From the NCBI RefSeq assembly GCF_004010055.1, contig NZ_RQVT01000034.1, forward strand, positions 62,001 to 126,000: 64,000 bases of DNA, given 5' to 3'. Within the stretch, counting starts at the first letter, position 1. The number at the start of each line of letters is the position of its first letter. This stretch comes from Psychroflexus aestuariivivens (GTDB taxonomy: Bacteria; Bacteroidota; Bacteroidia; Flavobacteriales; Flavobacteriaceae). Under the pieces are notes generated by a model. That model was not told the DNA's origin. It saw nothing but the letters and a program-made list of their open reading frames with translations, and ran no database searches. The translations under genes were made by a program, and so were the position numbers. Below, piece by piece: positions 53,575 through 62,679 of the stretch.

Positions 53575-53611
53575 AAAAACGGCTATTCAAATTTATGAAT
53601 AGCCGTTTTTT
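53575..53611. terminator. Intrinsic terminator after higBA
   Basis: Arms AAAAACGGCTATTCA and TGAATAGCCGTTTTT with a short loop and T-run. The A-run on the other side suits the convergent small membrane gene ending at 53632. Confidence 0.88.
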
Positions 53612-53631
53612 CTATGATATAAAAGTAAAGC

Positions 53632-53805
53632 TTATGCTTCTTCCTTATCTTTCTTTTTATTTTCTTTGATTTCTTTCAATCTTTCTATCAAAGAACCGCC
53701 AATCCAATATGGGATGATTGCGGTTAAAAAAATTAGTAACCAAAAACCAATCGTTAAGATTAGTAAAAATGCCAAAAAGCCTAAGTATTGATCAAATTCA
53801 AACAT
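53632..53805 (-). CDS. 57-residue membrane protein
   Basis: A small ORF with a convincing protein plan: MFEFDQYLGFLAFLLILTIG opens a membrane region of two short segments (FLAFLLILTIGFWLLIF and LTAIIPYWIGG) followed by a highly charged tail (ERLKEIKENKKKDKEEA). It has the look of a small inner-membrane protein; no family is recognised. It ends 20 bases from the higBA terminator, which could serve it too, and is in the opposite direction to its neighbours. Confidence 0.68.
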   Translation of the reverse strand: MFEFDQYLGFLAFLLILTIGFWLLIFLTAIIPYWIGGSLIERLKEIKENKKKDKEEA

Positions 53806-53948
53806 CGGTATAAATTTTTATTTAATACAAAGATATGTAAAGATTGAAATTCACGGGCAAAAATTTAAAAATAATTGCTGATATTTTTCAATAATTAGAA
53901 ATCTGGGGGATAAATTTTTAAATTTGTGAAACAAAAAAACTAAATCAC

Positions 53949-55340
53949 ATGTCTTATAGAATAGAAAAAGATACGATTGGAGACGTTAAAGTCCCTTCAG
54001 AAAAATTGTGGGCAGCACAAACTGAACGGTCTAGAAATAATTTCAAAATAGGACCTTCAGGCTCAATGCCTAAAGAAATTATTTACGGTTTCGCCTATCT
54101 CAAAAAAGCAGCAGCGTTTACCAATGCAGAATTAGGCGTTTTGGAAGAAGAAAAACGCGACCTGATTGCCAAAGTTTGTGATGAAATTTTGGAAGGGAAA
54201 CACGACGACCAGTTTCCTTTAGTCATTTGGCAAACTGGCTCTGGCACACAAAGTAATATGAATGTGAACGAAGTCATTTCCAATCGCATTCACCAATTGC
54301 AAGGCAAAACTTTAGGTGAAGGTGAAAAGTTTGTTTCTCCAAATGATGATGTCAACAAATCCCAATCTTCCAACGACACCTTCCCTACTGGCATGCACAT
54401 TGCGATTTACAAGAAAATTGTAGAAGTTACAATTCCTGGCGTCAAACAATTGCGAGATGCGTTGAATGAAAAGGCTAAAGCTTTTGAAAAAGTTGTAAAA
54501 ATAGGACGTACACATTTTATGGACGCCACACCTTTGACATTGGGTCAAGAATTTAGCGGTTACGTTTCACAACTTAATCACGGTTTGAAAGCGCTTGACA
54601 ACACTTTACCACATTTGCAAGAACTCGCACTTGGCGGAACTGCAGTTGGTACAGGATTAAACACACCAGACGGTTATGCGGAAAAAGTCGCTCAATATAT
54701 CGCTGATTTCACAAAACTCCCGTTTGTTTCTGCGGAAAATAAATTTGAAGCTTTAGCAGCTCACGATGCTTTGGTGGAAACTCACGGCGCTTTGAAACAA
54801 TTGGCTGTTTCACTAAACAAAATAGGAAATGACATAAGAATGTTATCATCAGGACCAAGAAGTGGAATTGGAGAAATAAACATTCCTGCAAACGAACCAG
54901 GTTCATCGATTATGCCAGGAAAAGTCAATCCAACTCAATGCGAAGCTTTAACTATGGTTTGTGCACAAGTCATGGGGAATGATGTTGCCATTGGCGTTGG
55001 CGGAATGCAAGGTCAATTTGAACTGAATGTTTTCAAACCTGTGATGGCAGCTAATGTGCTTCAATCTGCAGAATTACTAGGCGATGCATGTGTTTCTTTT
55101 GATGAAAATTGCGTCAATGGTATTGAGCCAAATCAATCGAGAATCGATGAACTTCTGAAAAATTCACTGATGCTTGTTACGGCTTTAAATACAAAAATCG
55201 GTTATTATAAAGCCGCTGAAATCGCTAACACAGCACACAAAAATGGAACGACTTTAAGAGAAGAAGCCATAAATTTAGGCTATACCACAGCCGAAGAATT
55301 CGACGAATGGGTTAACCCTGAAGACATGACAAATATTTAA
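53949..55340 (+). CDS. fumC: Class II fumarate hydratase
   Basis: A 463-residue iron-independent fumarase of the TCA cycle. The superfamily signature [13 protein letters not shown] is intact, with the substrate motifs [31 protein letters not shown] and [17 protein letters not shown]. Normal length. A -7 box TAAATTTG lies at 53919-53926, 22 bases before the ATG. A very stable terminator follows. Confidence 0.97.
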   Translation: MSYRIEKDTIGDVKVPSEKLWAAQTERSRNNFKIGPSGSMPKEIIYGFAYLKKAAAFTNAELGVLEEEKRDLIAKVCDEILEGKHDDQFPLVIWQTGSGTQSNMNVNEVISNRIHQLQGKTLGEGEKFVSPNDDVNKSQSSNDTFPTGMHIAIYKKIVEVTIPGVKQLRDALNEKAKAFEKVVKIGRTHFMDATPLTLGQEFSGYVSQLNHGLKALDNTLPHLQELALGGTAVGTGLNTPDGYAEKVAQYIADFTKLPFVSAENKFEALAAHDALVETHGALKQLAVSLNKIGNDIRMLSSGPRSGIGEINIPANEPGSSIMPGKVNPTQCEALTMVCAQVMGNDVAIGVGGMQGQFELNVFKPVMAANVLQSAELLGDACVSFDENCVNGIEPNQSRIDELLKNSLMLVTALNTKIGYYKAAEIANTAHKNGTTLREEAINLGYTTAEEFDEWVNPEDMTNI

Positions 55341-55368
55341 ATCGAAACTGAATTCTGAAACAAATTTC

Positions 55369-55410
55369 ATTAACGCAAAAGCAATACTTTGCTTTTGCGT
55401 TAATTTTTTT
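55369..55410 (+). terminator. Intrinsic terminator after fumC
   Basis: Arms ATTAACGCAAAAGCAA and TTGCTTTTGCGTTAAT with a four-base loop, followed by seven T residues. Confidence 0.9.
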
Positions 55411-55507
55411 TATTAAAAACAATTATTTACATTTTTATTTGAACTTCATCTAAAAATCTATGTATTTTATTTTAAATTTGAAGTAAATAAATCTAAAAAT
55501 AAAAGAA

Positions 55508-55672
55508 ATGAGTATTCTTAGAATCATTTTTGCAATTATACTTCCACCTTTAGGTGTTTTTTTTACTGTAGGAATTCGCGGTGCCTTCTGGCTCAATATT
55601 TTATTGACAATTTTAGGTTTTGTACCTGGTATTGTTCATGCTATTTGGATTATTGCTAAAAACGACAAGTAA
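55508..55672 (+). CDS. YqaE/Pmp3-family membrane peptide
   Basis: A 54-residue proteolipid with two membrane segments: MSILRIIFAIILPPLGVFFT and FWLNILLTILGFVPGIVHAI, ending WIIAKNDK. The PPLGVFF loop and the FVPGIVHAIWII segment are the signature of the UPF0057/Pmp3 family, induced by salt or cold stress in other organisms and thought to affect membrane potential. Its stop is directly next to the ATG of the nuclease-family gene (no intergenic base), so the two form an operon. A -7 box TAAATTTG lies at 55473-55480. Confidence 0.88.
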   Translation: MSILRIIFAIILPPLGVFFTVGIRGAFWLNILLTILGFVPGIVHAIWIIAKNDK

Positions 55673-56725
55673 ATGCTTTTAGAAATACTTTTAATAAGTT
55701 TTCAAATATTGATGTTTTTCGCAGCATTTATTACTTTATTCGATATCAACCATTGGACCGTTCGTATATTTGATTTCCCTAAACTTCAACTTTGGGTTTT
55801 AACTTTTATAGCCTCTGCACTGGGATTTATTGTATTGGATTTTTCAATGAATTTATCTACTGTTACCACGATTTTAGTTTTAATAAGTTTAAGTTTTCAT
55901 ACTTATAAAGTTCTCCCTTACTCGATTTTTTACCCTAAAGAAGTTTTAAAATCCAATGGTGAAAATGGAAATTCTATTTCACTCATGGCTAGCAATGTAT
56001 TGATGGATAATACTAATTATGACAAATTAATTCAATTGGTCCAAAAATATAAGCCTGATGTTTTACTGACTTTAGAAAGTGACGAGAAATGGCAAAAGGC
56101 ATTAAAGCCTTTAGAAAAAGACTACCCTCATCTCACGAAAATTCCTCAGGACAATCTTTACGGAATGCATTTTTATTCAAAATTGAAAACTAAGAATTTA
56201 CAAATTAAATACCTGGTAAGTAAAAACATACCTTCTATAGAAACCGATTTAATTTTAGACTGTGGAAAATCAATAAAATTATTCTGTTTGCATCCAAAAC
56301 CCCCAAGTCCAACAGAAGCGGAAACTTCAACAAACCGTGATGCTGAATTGCTAATTGTCGGTAAAAAAGCTCGAAAAAGTGACCGTCCAACCATTGTATT
56401 TGGAGATTTGAACGATGTGGCCTGGTCGAACAGTACAAAATTATTTAGAAAAATAAGCAAATTGTTAGATCCTCGTGTCGGTCGAGGTAATTTCAGCACC
56501 TTTCATGCAAAATATTCACTATTGCGTTGGCCTCTAGACCATCTCTTTCACAGTGATGATTTTTTGTTGAATAAAATTAAAGTTTTACCTTCTATCGGTT
56601 CTGACCATTTTCCGATTTACGCCAGTTTAAAATACCATCCTAAAGCAGAGAATTTACAAGAAGAGCCAACTGCTGACAAACAAGATCAGGAAGTTGCCCG
56701 TGAAAAAATAAATGCTGCAGTCTAA
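55673..56725 (+). CDS. Membrane-anchored endonuclease/exonuclease/phosphatase-family protein
   Basis: A 350-residue protein with three N-terminal membrane segments (within residues 5-85) and an EEP-fold domain (about 100-320). Catalytic-type motifs: ISLMASNVLMDN, VLLTLESDEKW, FCLHPKPPSPTEA, IVFGDLNDVAWSN and IGSDHFPIYA, with the DxN and SDH residues of metal-dependent hydrolases. It may act on phosphodiesters or phosphoinositide-like lipids at the membrane; the true substrate is unknown. The C-terminus is a charged tail. It directly follows the Pmp3-like gene. Confidence 0.87.
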   Translation: MLLEILLISFQILMFFAAFITLFDINHWTVRIFDFPKLQLWVLTFIASALGFIVLDFSMNLSTVTTILVLISLSFHTYKVLPYSIFYPKEVLKSNGENGNSISLMASNVLMDNTNYDKLIQLVQKYKPDVLLTLESDEKWQKALKPLEKDYPHLTKIPQDNLYGMHFYSKLKTKNLQIKYLVSKNIPSIETDLILDCGKSIKLFCLHPKPPSPTEAETSTNRDAELLIVGKKARKSDRPTIVFGDLNDVAWSNSTKLFRKISKLLDPRVGRGNFSTFHAKYSLLRWPLDHLFHSDDFLLNKIKVLPSIGSDHFPIYASLKYHPKAENLQEEPTADKQDQEVAREKINAAV

Positions 56726-56769
56726 ATTTCATTTTTATAAAAACACGCATTTTTCCAAACACAATTCTC

Positions 56770-56800
56770 TTGCACCTTAAAACTGAGAAAACTATATTTG
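56770..56800 (+). promoter_or_regulatory. Promoter of dnaX
   Basis: TTG at 56770-56772 and TATATTTG at 56793-56800 are separated by 20 bases. The ATG at 56805 is four bases after the box, so the mRNA may be leaderless or nearly so. Confidence 0.65.
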
Positions 56801-56804
56801 TGCT

Positions 56805-58583
56805 ATGGAACATTTTGTTGTCTCTGCTAGAAAATACAGACCTGAAACCTTTGAAGATGTGGTTGGCCAAAAAGCCATTACCAATACACTTCTAAATGCA
56901 ATTGATAACGATCACCTGGCGCAAGCTCTGCTATTTACCGGACCTAGAGGTGTTGGGAAAACATCCTGCGCTAGAATTTTAGCAAAAAAAATAAATCAAG
57001 ATGCAACTCAAGATGCGTCTACAGATTTTGCTTTCAATATTTTTGAATTGGATGCAGCTTCAAATAATTCTGTGGACGATATCAGAAACTTAACCGATCA
57101 GGTTCGTATTCCTCCTCAGACTGGAAAGTACAAAGTCTATATTATAGATGAGGTTCACATGTTGTCTCAGGCGGCTTTCAATGCGTTTTTAAAAACCTTG
57201 GAAGAACCTCCAAAACATGCTATTTTTATTTTGGCAACAACTGAAAAGCACAAAATTATTCCTACGATTTTATCGCGTTGTCAAATTTTTGATTTTAAAA
57301 GAATTACGGTTACAGATATTAAAGAACATTTATCTAAAATAGCAAAACAGGAAGGTGTTGACGCTGATGATGATGCACTTCATATCATTGCTCAAAAAGC
57401 AGATGGCGCTATGCGTGACGCACTTTCTACTTATGATCGCGTTGTTAGTTTTTCAGGAAAAAACCTAACAAGAGAAGCAGTAACAGAAAACCTAAATGTT
57501 CTGGATTATGAAACGTTTTTCAAAACGACAGACTTGCTTTTGGAAAACAACATTCCTGAAGTTTTGGTGTATTTCAATGAAATTTTGGCAAAAGGTTTCG
57601 ATGGCCAACATTTCATCAGTGGTTTAGCGTCACATTTTAGAGATTTATTGGTTTGCAAAAACCAAAATACAATTGAGCTACTTGAAGTTGGTGAGCGCAC
57701 AAAAACAAAATATTTTGAACAATCTCAAGCGACTAATTATCAATTTTTACTTGATGGTATTGAACTGGCTAATACTTGCGATTTCAATTATAAATTGAGC
57801 CAAAATCAGCGTTTACATGTTGAATTATGCTTGATGAAATTAGCATCTTTAACTGACGAAAATTCAGCTCAAAAAAAAAAGCCTGAATTCAACATATTAA
57901 GCCCTAAATCTCAAAAGACGCCTTCAAATAAAACGTCTTCAACTGAAAAAACCAAAACAGGAACATCTTCTCAAGAAAAAAGTGCTGATAATTCTGCTTT
58001 AGTTTCAGAACCAAAAACGGAAACATCTAAAAGAGAAAAAGAAACACAAGCTGAAAATTACGTTTCTGAAAATTCGAAATCGGATATAGAAGAAAAGCCA
58101 AAACCCAAGCCAGAGATTAAATCAAAAAAAGTTGGTGGTTTAACTTTAAAAAGTATTCGTGAAAAGAAAAAAATTAAAGAAGAACTTCAAAAAAATCAGC
58201 CTGAAGAAGAACAACTGGATCACAGTTTTACCGAAGAAGCTTTGACAAATGCCTGGCACGAATATGTTGAAGTTTTGGAAAAAAAAGGCTTGAAAATTTT
58301 AGCCTCGACAATGATGACAGGTAAGCCAAAATTAGAAGGCAAAGACGTCATCAAGATAGAATTGCCGAACGATACCATGCGATTGGATATAGAACAAAAT
58401 CAAGGTGATTTGATGCGGTTTTTGAAAAACAAACTGAAAAATACAGAAATAAGTATCGATATAAAAGTCAATAAAGCTAAGGAGAAAAAATTTGTATTTA
58501 CAGACCGCGAAAAATATGAAAAGCTAAAAGAAATCAATCCAAATGTAGAATTGCTTAGAAAAGCATTTGATTTAGAAATTTAA
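56805..58583 (+). CDS. dnaX: DNA polymerase III gamma/tau subunit, without zinc module
   Basis: A 592-residue clamp-loader subunit. Walker A is FTGPRGVGKTSCARIL, Walker B YIIDEVHMLS, then AFNAFLKTLEEPPKHAIFIL and the arginine-finger SRC motif of AAA+ clamp loaders (ILSRCQIFDF). After KKIN the protein runs to FELDAASNN in about 15 residues, so the usual four-cysteine zinc module is absent. A Glu/Lys/Ser-rich linker (about 350-460) leads to a C-terminal tau-like domain. It is followed after five bases by miaE. I do not see the slippery site for a gamma-form frameshift. Confidence 0.93.
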   Translation: MEHFVVSARKYRPETFEDVVGQKAITNTLLNAIDNDHLAQALLFTGPRGVGKTSCARILAKKINQDATQDASTDFAFNIFELDAASNNSVDDIRNLTDQVRIPPQTGKYKVYIIDEVHMLSQAAFNAFLKTLEEPPKHAIFILATTEKHKIIPTILSRCQIFDFKRITVTDIKEHLSKIAKQEGVDADDDALHIIAQKADGAMRDALSTYDRVVSFSGKNLTREAVTENLNVLDYETFFKTTDLLLENNIPEVLVYFNEILAKGFDGQHFISGLASHFRDLLVCKNQNTIELLEVGERTKTKYFEQSQATNYQFLLDGIELANTCDFNYKLSQNQRLHVELCLMKLASLTDENSAQKKKPEFNILSPKSQKTPSNKTSSTEKTKTGTSSQEKSADNSALVSEPKTETSKREKETQAENYVSENSKSDIEEKPKPKPEIKSKKVGGLTLKSIREKKKIKEELQKNQPEEEQLDHSFTEEALTNAWHEYVEVLEKKGLKILASTMMTGKPKLEGKDVIKIELPNDTMRLDIEQNQGDLMRFLKNKLKNTEISIDIKVNKAKEKKFVFTDREKYEKLKEINPNVELLRKAFDLEI

Positions 58584-58588
58584 AAAAT

Positions 58589-59170
58589 ATGTTAGGATTA
58601 AAATTGCCAACCGATCCGAGATGGGTGAATATTGCAGAAAAAAATATAGAAGATATCCTTATCGATCATGCCTGGTGTGAACAAAAAGCAGCTTCCACAG
58701 CTATTTCACTTATTGTGTCTTTTCCTGAATATACAGAGCTTGTAACAGCTATGAACGAATTAGTTCAGGAAGAAATGAGTCACTTCAAAATGGTGCATGA
58801 TTTGCTAAAAGACCGCAATATCGTTTTAGGTAGAGATCGTAGAGATTTTTACGTCGTGGAGTTGATAAAATTTTTCCCAAAAGGCGGTAGTCGAGAAGTG
58901 CAGTTAGTTCACAGATTGCTTTACGCCGCTTTGATAGAAGCGCGAAGTTGCGAACGTTTTCGTTTGCTTTCTGAAAACCTTAAAGACGAAAAACTCAGAA
59001 AATTTTATCGAAAACTAATGATTAGTGAAGCCAATCACTATACTATGTTTTTAGGTTTTGCAAGAAAATATCATGATGAAAAAATTGTTAATGAAAAGTG
59101 GTCTGAATTGTTGGATTATGAAGCTAAGATTTTAAAATCATTTGAAAAAGGTGAAAGCGTTCACGGCTAA
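58589..59170 (+). CDS. miaE: tRNA-(2-methylthio-N6-isopentenyladenosine) hydroxylase MiaE
   Basis: A 193-residue ferritin-like diiron monooxygenase that hydroxylates ms2i6A37 in tRNA. The diiron ligands appear in blocks: WCEQKAASTA, MNELVQEEMSHFKMVHDLL, EARSCERFRLL and SEANHYTMFLGFA. Length is near that of the Salmonella enzyme. It overlaps no neighbour but starts five bases after dnaX, so is likely cotranscribed. A terminator follows. Confidence 0.93.
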   Translation: MLGLKLPTDPRWVNIAEKNIEDILIDHAWCEQKAASTAISLIVSFPEYTELVTAMNELVQEEMSHFKMVHDLLKDRNIVLGRDRRDFYVVELIKFFPKGGSREVQLVHRLLYAALIEARSCERFRLLSENLKDEKLRKFYRKLMISEANHYTMFLGFARKYHDEKIVNEKWSELLDYEAKILKSFEKGESVHG

Positions 59171-59192
59171 ATTAACTGATTTTAAAAAAAAA

Positions 59193-59227
59193 TAAAACCG
59201 CAATTTTTATAAAAATTCCGGTTTTTG
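59193..59227. terminator. Intrinsic terminator after miaE
   Basis: AAAACCG pairs with CGGTTTT, extended by AATTTTTATAAAAATT in the centre with one mismatch, then T residues. It also lies before the convergent aldo/keto reductase ending at 59249. Confidence 0.78.
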
Positions 59228-59248
59228 CTTTTTCAATATTTACTAAAA

Positions 59249-60199
59249 TTATTCATCAAAAATATTGCTGTATTTATCATCAGAAGTTTCAAAAAATTTA
59301 CCATCAACATATCTGAAATGCTTATCTAAAGATTTTAAATGTTTCATATCATCTCCATCTAATTTCAAATTCTGACTTTCTAGATTTTCTTTAATTCGAG
59401 AATCTGTTGTAGATTTTGGAATTGTAGCAATATCTCTTTGTTGATGAAAAGCAATTAGAACTTGAGCTGCAGTAAATCCGTGCTTTTCAGCAATAGTTTT
59501 TACAATATCATTATCCAAAAGCGTTGGTTCATTTTCAGCTTTCATCTCTTCAGTTCGGTCTTGACTTCCTAAAGGTGAATAAGCTGTGAGGTGTATGTCA
59601 TTGGACTGACAAAATTCAACCAGAACAGATTGGTGTAAATATGGATGCATTTCCACCTGATTCATTTCTGGATTATGGTTAGTTTCAGATAATAGTGATT
59701 TAAGTTTTTTCTGGCTAAAATTGGATACACCAACATGTTTTGTTAATCCAGCATTTTTCGTACCTACCATAGCTTCCCAAGTTTCAGAAATTGGAACTTC
59801 TTCTAAAGACAGAAAGCCATCATCAGATTCTGGAAAACCTTCAACATCTGGTTTAAAAGCGACTGGCCAATGCATCAGGTACAAATCAATATAATCTAGC
59901 TGTAAATCTTTTAAAGTTTTCTCTAGAGCTGGTTTGACATCTTCTTTTTTGTGAGCATTATTCCACAATTTAGAAGTCACCCAAATGTCTTCTCTTTTGA
60001 TTTCTCCTTCATCCAAAACAGCTTTAATACCATCACCAACTTCTTCTTCATTTCCGTAAACTGGAGCACAGTCTATGTGACGATATCCTGCTTTTAAGGC
60101 TGTAATAACAGCGTTTTTAACTTCGCCTGGTTCAGACTTCCAAGTACCTAAACCAATAGTGTCTAATTTATCGTTATTTTTAAATTTAAGAGTTTTCAT
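59249..60199 (-). CDS. Aldo/keto reductase
   Basis: A 316-residue NADPH-dependent reductase of the TIM-barrel AKR family. The catalytic tetrad can be read: D in YRHIDCAPVYGNEEEVGDG, Y in the same block, K in WVTSKLWNNAHK and H in LYLMHWP. The cofactor site has GVSNFSQKKLKSLLSE and ATIPKSTTDSRIKEN. It resembles the AKR5-type enzymes that reduce aldehydes and sugars; substrate undetermined. It is monocistronic. Confidence 0.92.
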   Translation of the reverse strand: MKTLKFKNNDKLDTIGLGTWKSEPGEVKNAVITALKAGYRHIDCAPVYGNEEEVGDGIKAVLDEGEIKREDIWVTSKLWNNAHKKEDVKPALEKTLKDLQLDYIDLYLMHWPVAFKPDVEGFPESDDGFLSLEEVPISETWEAMVGTKNAGLTKHVGVSNFSQKKLKSLLSETNHNPEMNQVEMHPYLHQSVLVEFCQSNDIHLTAYSPLGSQDRTEEMKAENEPTLLDNDIVKTIAEKHGFTAAQVLIAFHQQRDIATIPKSTTDSRIKENLESQNLKLDGDDMKHLKSLDKHFRYVDGKFFETSDDKYSNIFDE

Positions 60200-60405
60200 T
60201 TTATTATGTTTTATTTCTAAATTAATTATTAATCAAGCCAAATCAAAAAAATATTAAGGCTTTAATTTAGGTTTAACGAAATAATTGAATATATCTTTAA
60301 TTTTATAAGAAATCGTATTGAATTCAAAATAGATTTTTGAAGTATATAAGTTTTAATAGAATAGCAAAAAAAACTAACTTGCACTATTCTTAAAAAAATT
60401 TTAAA

Positions 60406-60810
60406 ATGAAAATTCTAAGAAATATTTTAGCAATCGTTCTTGGTCTTATTATAGGCAGTGCAGTAAATATGGGACTTGTGATACTCGGCCCTTCGGTAAT
60501 TGCACCACCTGAAGGTGTCGATATGACAAATATGGAAAGTTTAGCTTAAGCGATGCCTTTGTTCGAAACCAAACATTTTCTATTTCCATTTTTAGCGCAT
60601 GCTTTAGGCACATTTGTCGGTGCATTTATAGCTGCTTTAGTTGCTGGAAGTCGCAAAAAACTAATCGCTATGATTATCGGTGTTTTCTTTATGGTTGGTG
60701 GTATTGCCAACATTTATATGTTACCATCTCCTATGTGGTTTTCTGTGATTGATTTGGTTTTAGCTTATCTTCCAATGGCTTATTTTGGAGCAAAATTGGC
60801 AAAAGCATAA
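60406..60810 (+). pseudogene. Four-segment membrane protein gene split by an in-frame TAA
   Basis: Codons 1-47 from ATG 60406 read MKILRNILAIVLGLIIGSAV, then NMGLVILGPSVIAPPEGVDM and TNMESLA, followed by TAA at 60547-60549. The same frame continues after one codon with ATG 60553 (MPLFETKHFLFPFLAHALGT, 85 residues, three membrane segments) to 60810. The two halves together look like one family of about 135-residue membrane proteins of flavobacteria, in which the segment before LFExKHF joins directly to the upstream part. One base change to TAA explains it. Alternatively the second half is re-initiated at the nearby ATG, giving two subunits. No standard promoter is evident; a near-match box, TAACTTGC, lies upstream. 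Confidence 0.7.
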
Positions 60811-60824
60811 ATGAAAGCTACAAA

Positions 60825-61286
60825 TTAGCTTTTTTTCTTGACTTGTAGCCCACTTAGGAAATTCCTTAAATATTGATCCATCAATTCACGATACTGTGGT
60901 TGAGTCGGTTTGCGTAGAAAAGCACTTAACTCGTGAGGACTGAGCTTTTTTCCTGCAGATTTATAAATTTCAATAATATCGTCTGTTTTAAGTTGAAAAG
61001 CGATTTTTAGTTTTTTCAAAACGTCATTATTATTCAAGTATTTTTCAGGTTCTGGTGCTTTTCCATCTCGAAGTCCACGCTTCTCTATAATCAAACCATT
61101 GAGAAAAATCGCTAAATCTCTATCTTCAAGGACTTTAAAATCATCATCTTCTTCTTGTTTCATCCAGGCACTCACTTCTGCCCTACTCACCGTTTTTTCT
61201 GATAAAGAAAATATGTTTATCATTTGTGAATCGCTATAATCAAGAATAAAACGCAATCGTCTCAGCACATCATTTGTAGTCATCAT
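60825..61286 (-). CDS. DUF1456 (YehS) family protein
   Basis: A 153-residue cytoplasmic protein made of two repeats: TTNDVLRRLRFILDYSDSQM and later LNNNDVLKKLKIAFQLKTDD. This is the DUF1456/YehS arrangement, unknown function, with some resemblance to small DNA- or RNA-binding repeats. ATG 61286 (MMTTND) is chosen; the longer reading to 61337 has a poor N-terminus. It is divergent from a DEAD-box helicase. Confidence 0.88.
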   Translation of the reverse strand: MMTTNDVLRRLRFILDYSDSQMINIFSLSEKTVSRAEVSAWMKQEEDDDFKVLEDRDLAIFLNGLIIEKRGLRDGKAPEPEKYLNNNDVLKKLKIAFQLKTDDIIEIYKSAGKKLSPHELSAFLRKPTQPQYRELMDQYLRNFLSGLQVKKKS

Positions 61287-61458
61287 TATGTATAAATTTT
61301 CTGTAAAACAAATTTTTACTAACTTCAAAAATAGCATAATAAATCAGCTGCAAATAGCATTTTTAACATTTATGACCAAGGTCTTCAATTTAAGCTTACA
61401 TTTGCAAATTAATTAGGAAATGACTCAAATTTAAATTGTCATTTCATAAACAATTTAT

Positions 61459-62673
61459 ATGTCATTTAAATCATTAGGACTGTCTGAAGCTTTAATCAAA
61501 GCGGTCAACAGTCAGGGTTACGACAACCCAACCCCAATTCAAGAAAAAGCCATTCCAGAAATATTAGCACAAAAAGATGTTCTTGCTTCTGCGCAAACCG
61601 GAACTGGAAAAACTGCAGGTTTTACATTGCCAATGTTGCAGCTTTTAGATCAAAACAAATCTTTACGAAATCGTCCGATTCGTGCATTAGTTTTGACACC
61701 AACACGAGAACTTGCGGCACAAGTTCATCAAAATGTAAAAGATTATAGTCAGTTTTTAGATATTAAATCCACCGTTATTTTTGGTGGTGTTAATCAAAAA
61801 TCACAAGTTTCAAAAATAAAAAGTGGCATCGACATTCTCATTGCTACGCCAGGTCGACTACTAGATTTAAACAATCAGGGCTTGTTGTCTTTAGCCAAAA
61901 TTGAAATTCTTGTTTTGGATGAAGCCGACCGAATGTTGGACATGGGTTTTTTGCATGATCTAAAGAAAATTATGGCGCTGATGCCAAAAAAGCGTCAAAA
62001 CCTATTGTTTTCTGCTACTTTTTCAAAAGAAATTAAACGTCTTGCCAATGAATTTATGCATTCGCCAGTTTTGGTTGAAGCCACTCCCGAAAACTCTACC
62101 GTCGATGCTATCGAACAAAAAGTATATCGTGTAGCTAGACCAAAGAAAACAGACTTAATTATCAAATTAATCAGTGAAGGCAACTGGTCTCAGGTTTTGG
62201 TGTTTACCAGAACCAAGCACGGCGCCAACAAATTGGTTAAAAAAATGAGCGCGGCTGGAATTTCTTCTGCAGCCATTCATGGTAATAAAAGTCAGGCTGC
62301 GCGAACCAAATCATTGAGCGGTTTCAAAAATGGAAATATTCGTGTTTTGGTTGCTACTGATATTGCATCCAGAGGTTTGGATATTCCGTTACTGCCTTAT
62401 GTAGTCAACTTTGAAATACCGAATATCTCAGAAGATTATGTTCACAGGATTGGTCGAACTGGAAGAGCTGGCGCAAGTGGATTGGCGATATCTTTGGTGA
62501 GTGCAGATGAAACTACTTTCATGAAATCCATTGAAAAACTGACTGGAAATAAAATTCCTGTTGAAATTTTACCTGGTTTTGAACCTGACCCAAATGCTTC
62601 GACAGAACCCATCAATCCTCAACGAAAAGGTCGTAGAAACACAGGCAAATCTAGGCCGTCTTCTAAAAAATAA
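61459..62673 (+). CDS. DEAD-box RNA helicase (RhlE-type)
   Basis: A 404-residue ATP-dependent RNA helicase. Conserved motifs in order: the Q motif YDNPTPIQEKAIP, AQTGTGKTAGFTLPML, PTRELAAQV, TPGRLLDL, VLDEADRMLDMGF, LFSATFS, VFTRTKHGANKLV, ATDIASRGLDI and HRIGRTGRAG. A short basic tail (RKGRRNTGKSRPSSKK) follows. A -7 box TACATTTG lies at 61397-61404, giving a leader of about 50 bases. A small VF530-type gene follows seven bases later. Confidence 0.94.
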   Translation: MSFKSLGLSEALIKAVNSQGYDNPTPIQEKAIPEILAQKDVLASAQTGTGKTAGFTLPMLQLLDQNKSLRNRPIRALVLTPTRELAAQVHQNVKDYSQFLDIKSTVIFGGVNQKSQVSKIKSGIDILIATPGRLLDLNNQGLLSLAKIEILVLDEADRMLDMGFLHDLKKIMALMPKKRQNLLFSATFSKEIKRLANEFMHSPVLVEATPENSTVDAIEQKVYRVARPKKTDLIIKLISEGNWSQVLVFTRTKHGANKLVKKMSAAGISSAAIHGNKSQAARTKSLSGFKNGNIRVLVATDIASRGLDIPLLPYVVNFEIPNISEDYVHRIGRTGRAGASGLAISLVSADETTFMKSIEKLTGNKIPVEILPGFEPDPNASTEPINPQRKGRRNTGKSRPSSKK

Positions 62674-62679
62674 TATATT

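Noticed and set aside
60553-60810. Independent 85-residue membrane protein gene
   Set aside because: The frame continues upstream through a single TAA into matching membrane-protein sequence, so the interval is reported as one split gene; separate function by re-initiation is kept as an alternative.
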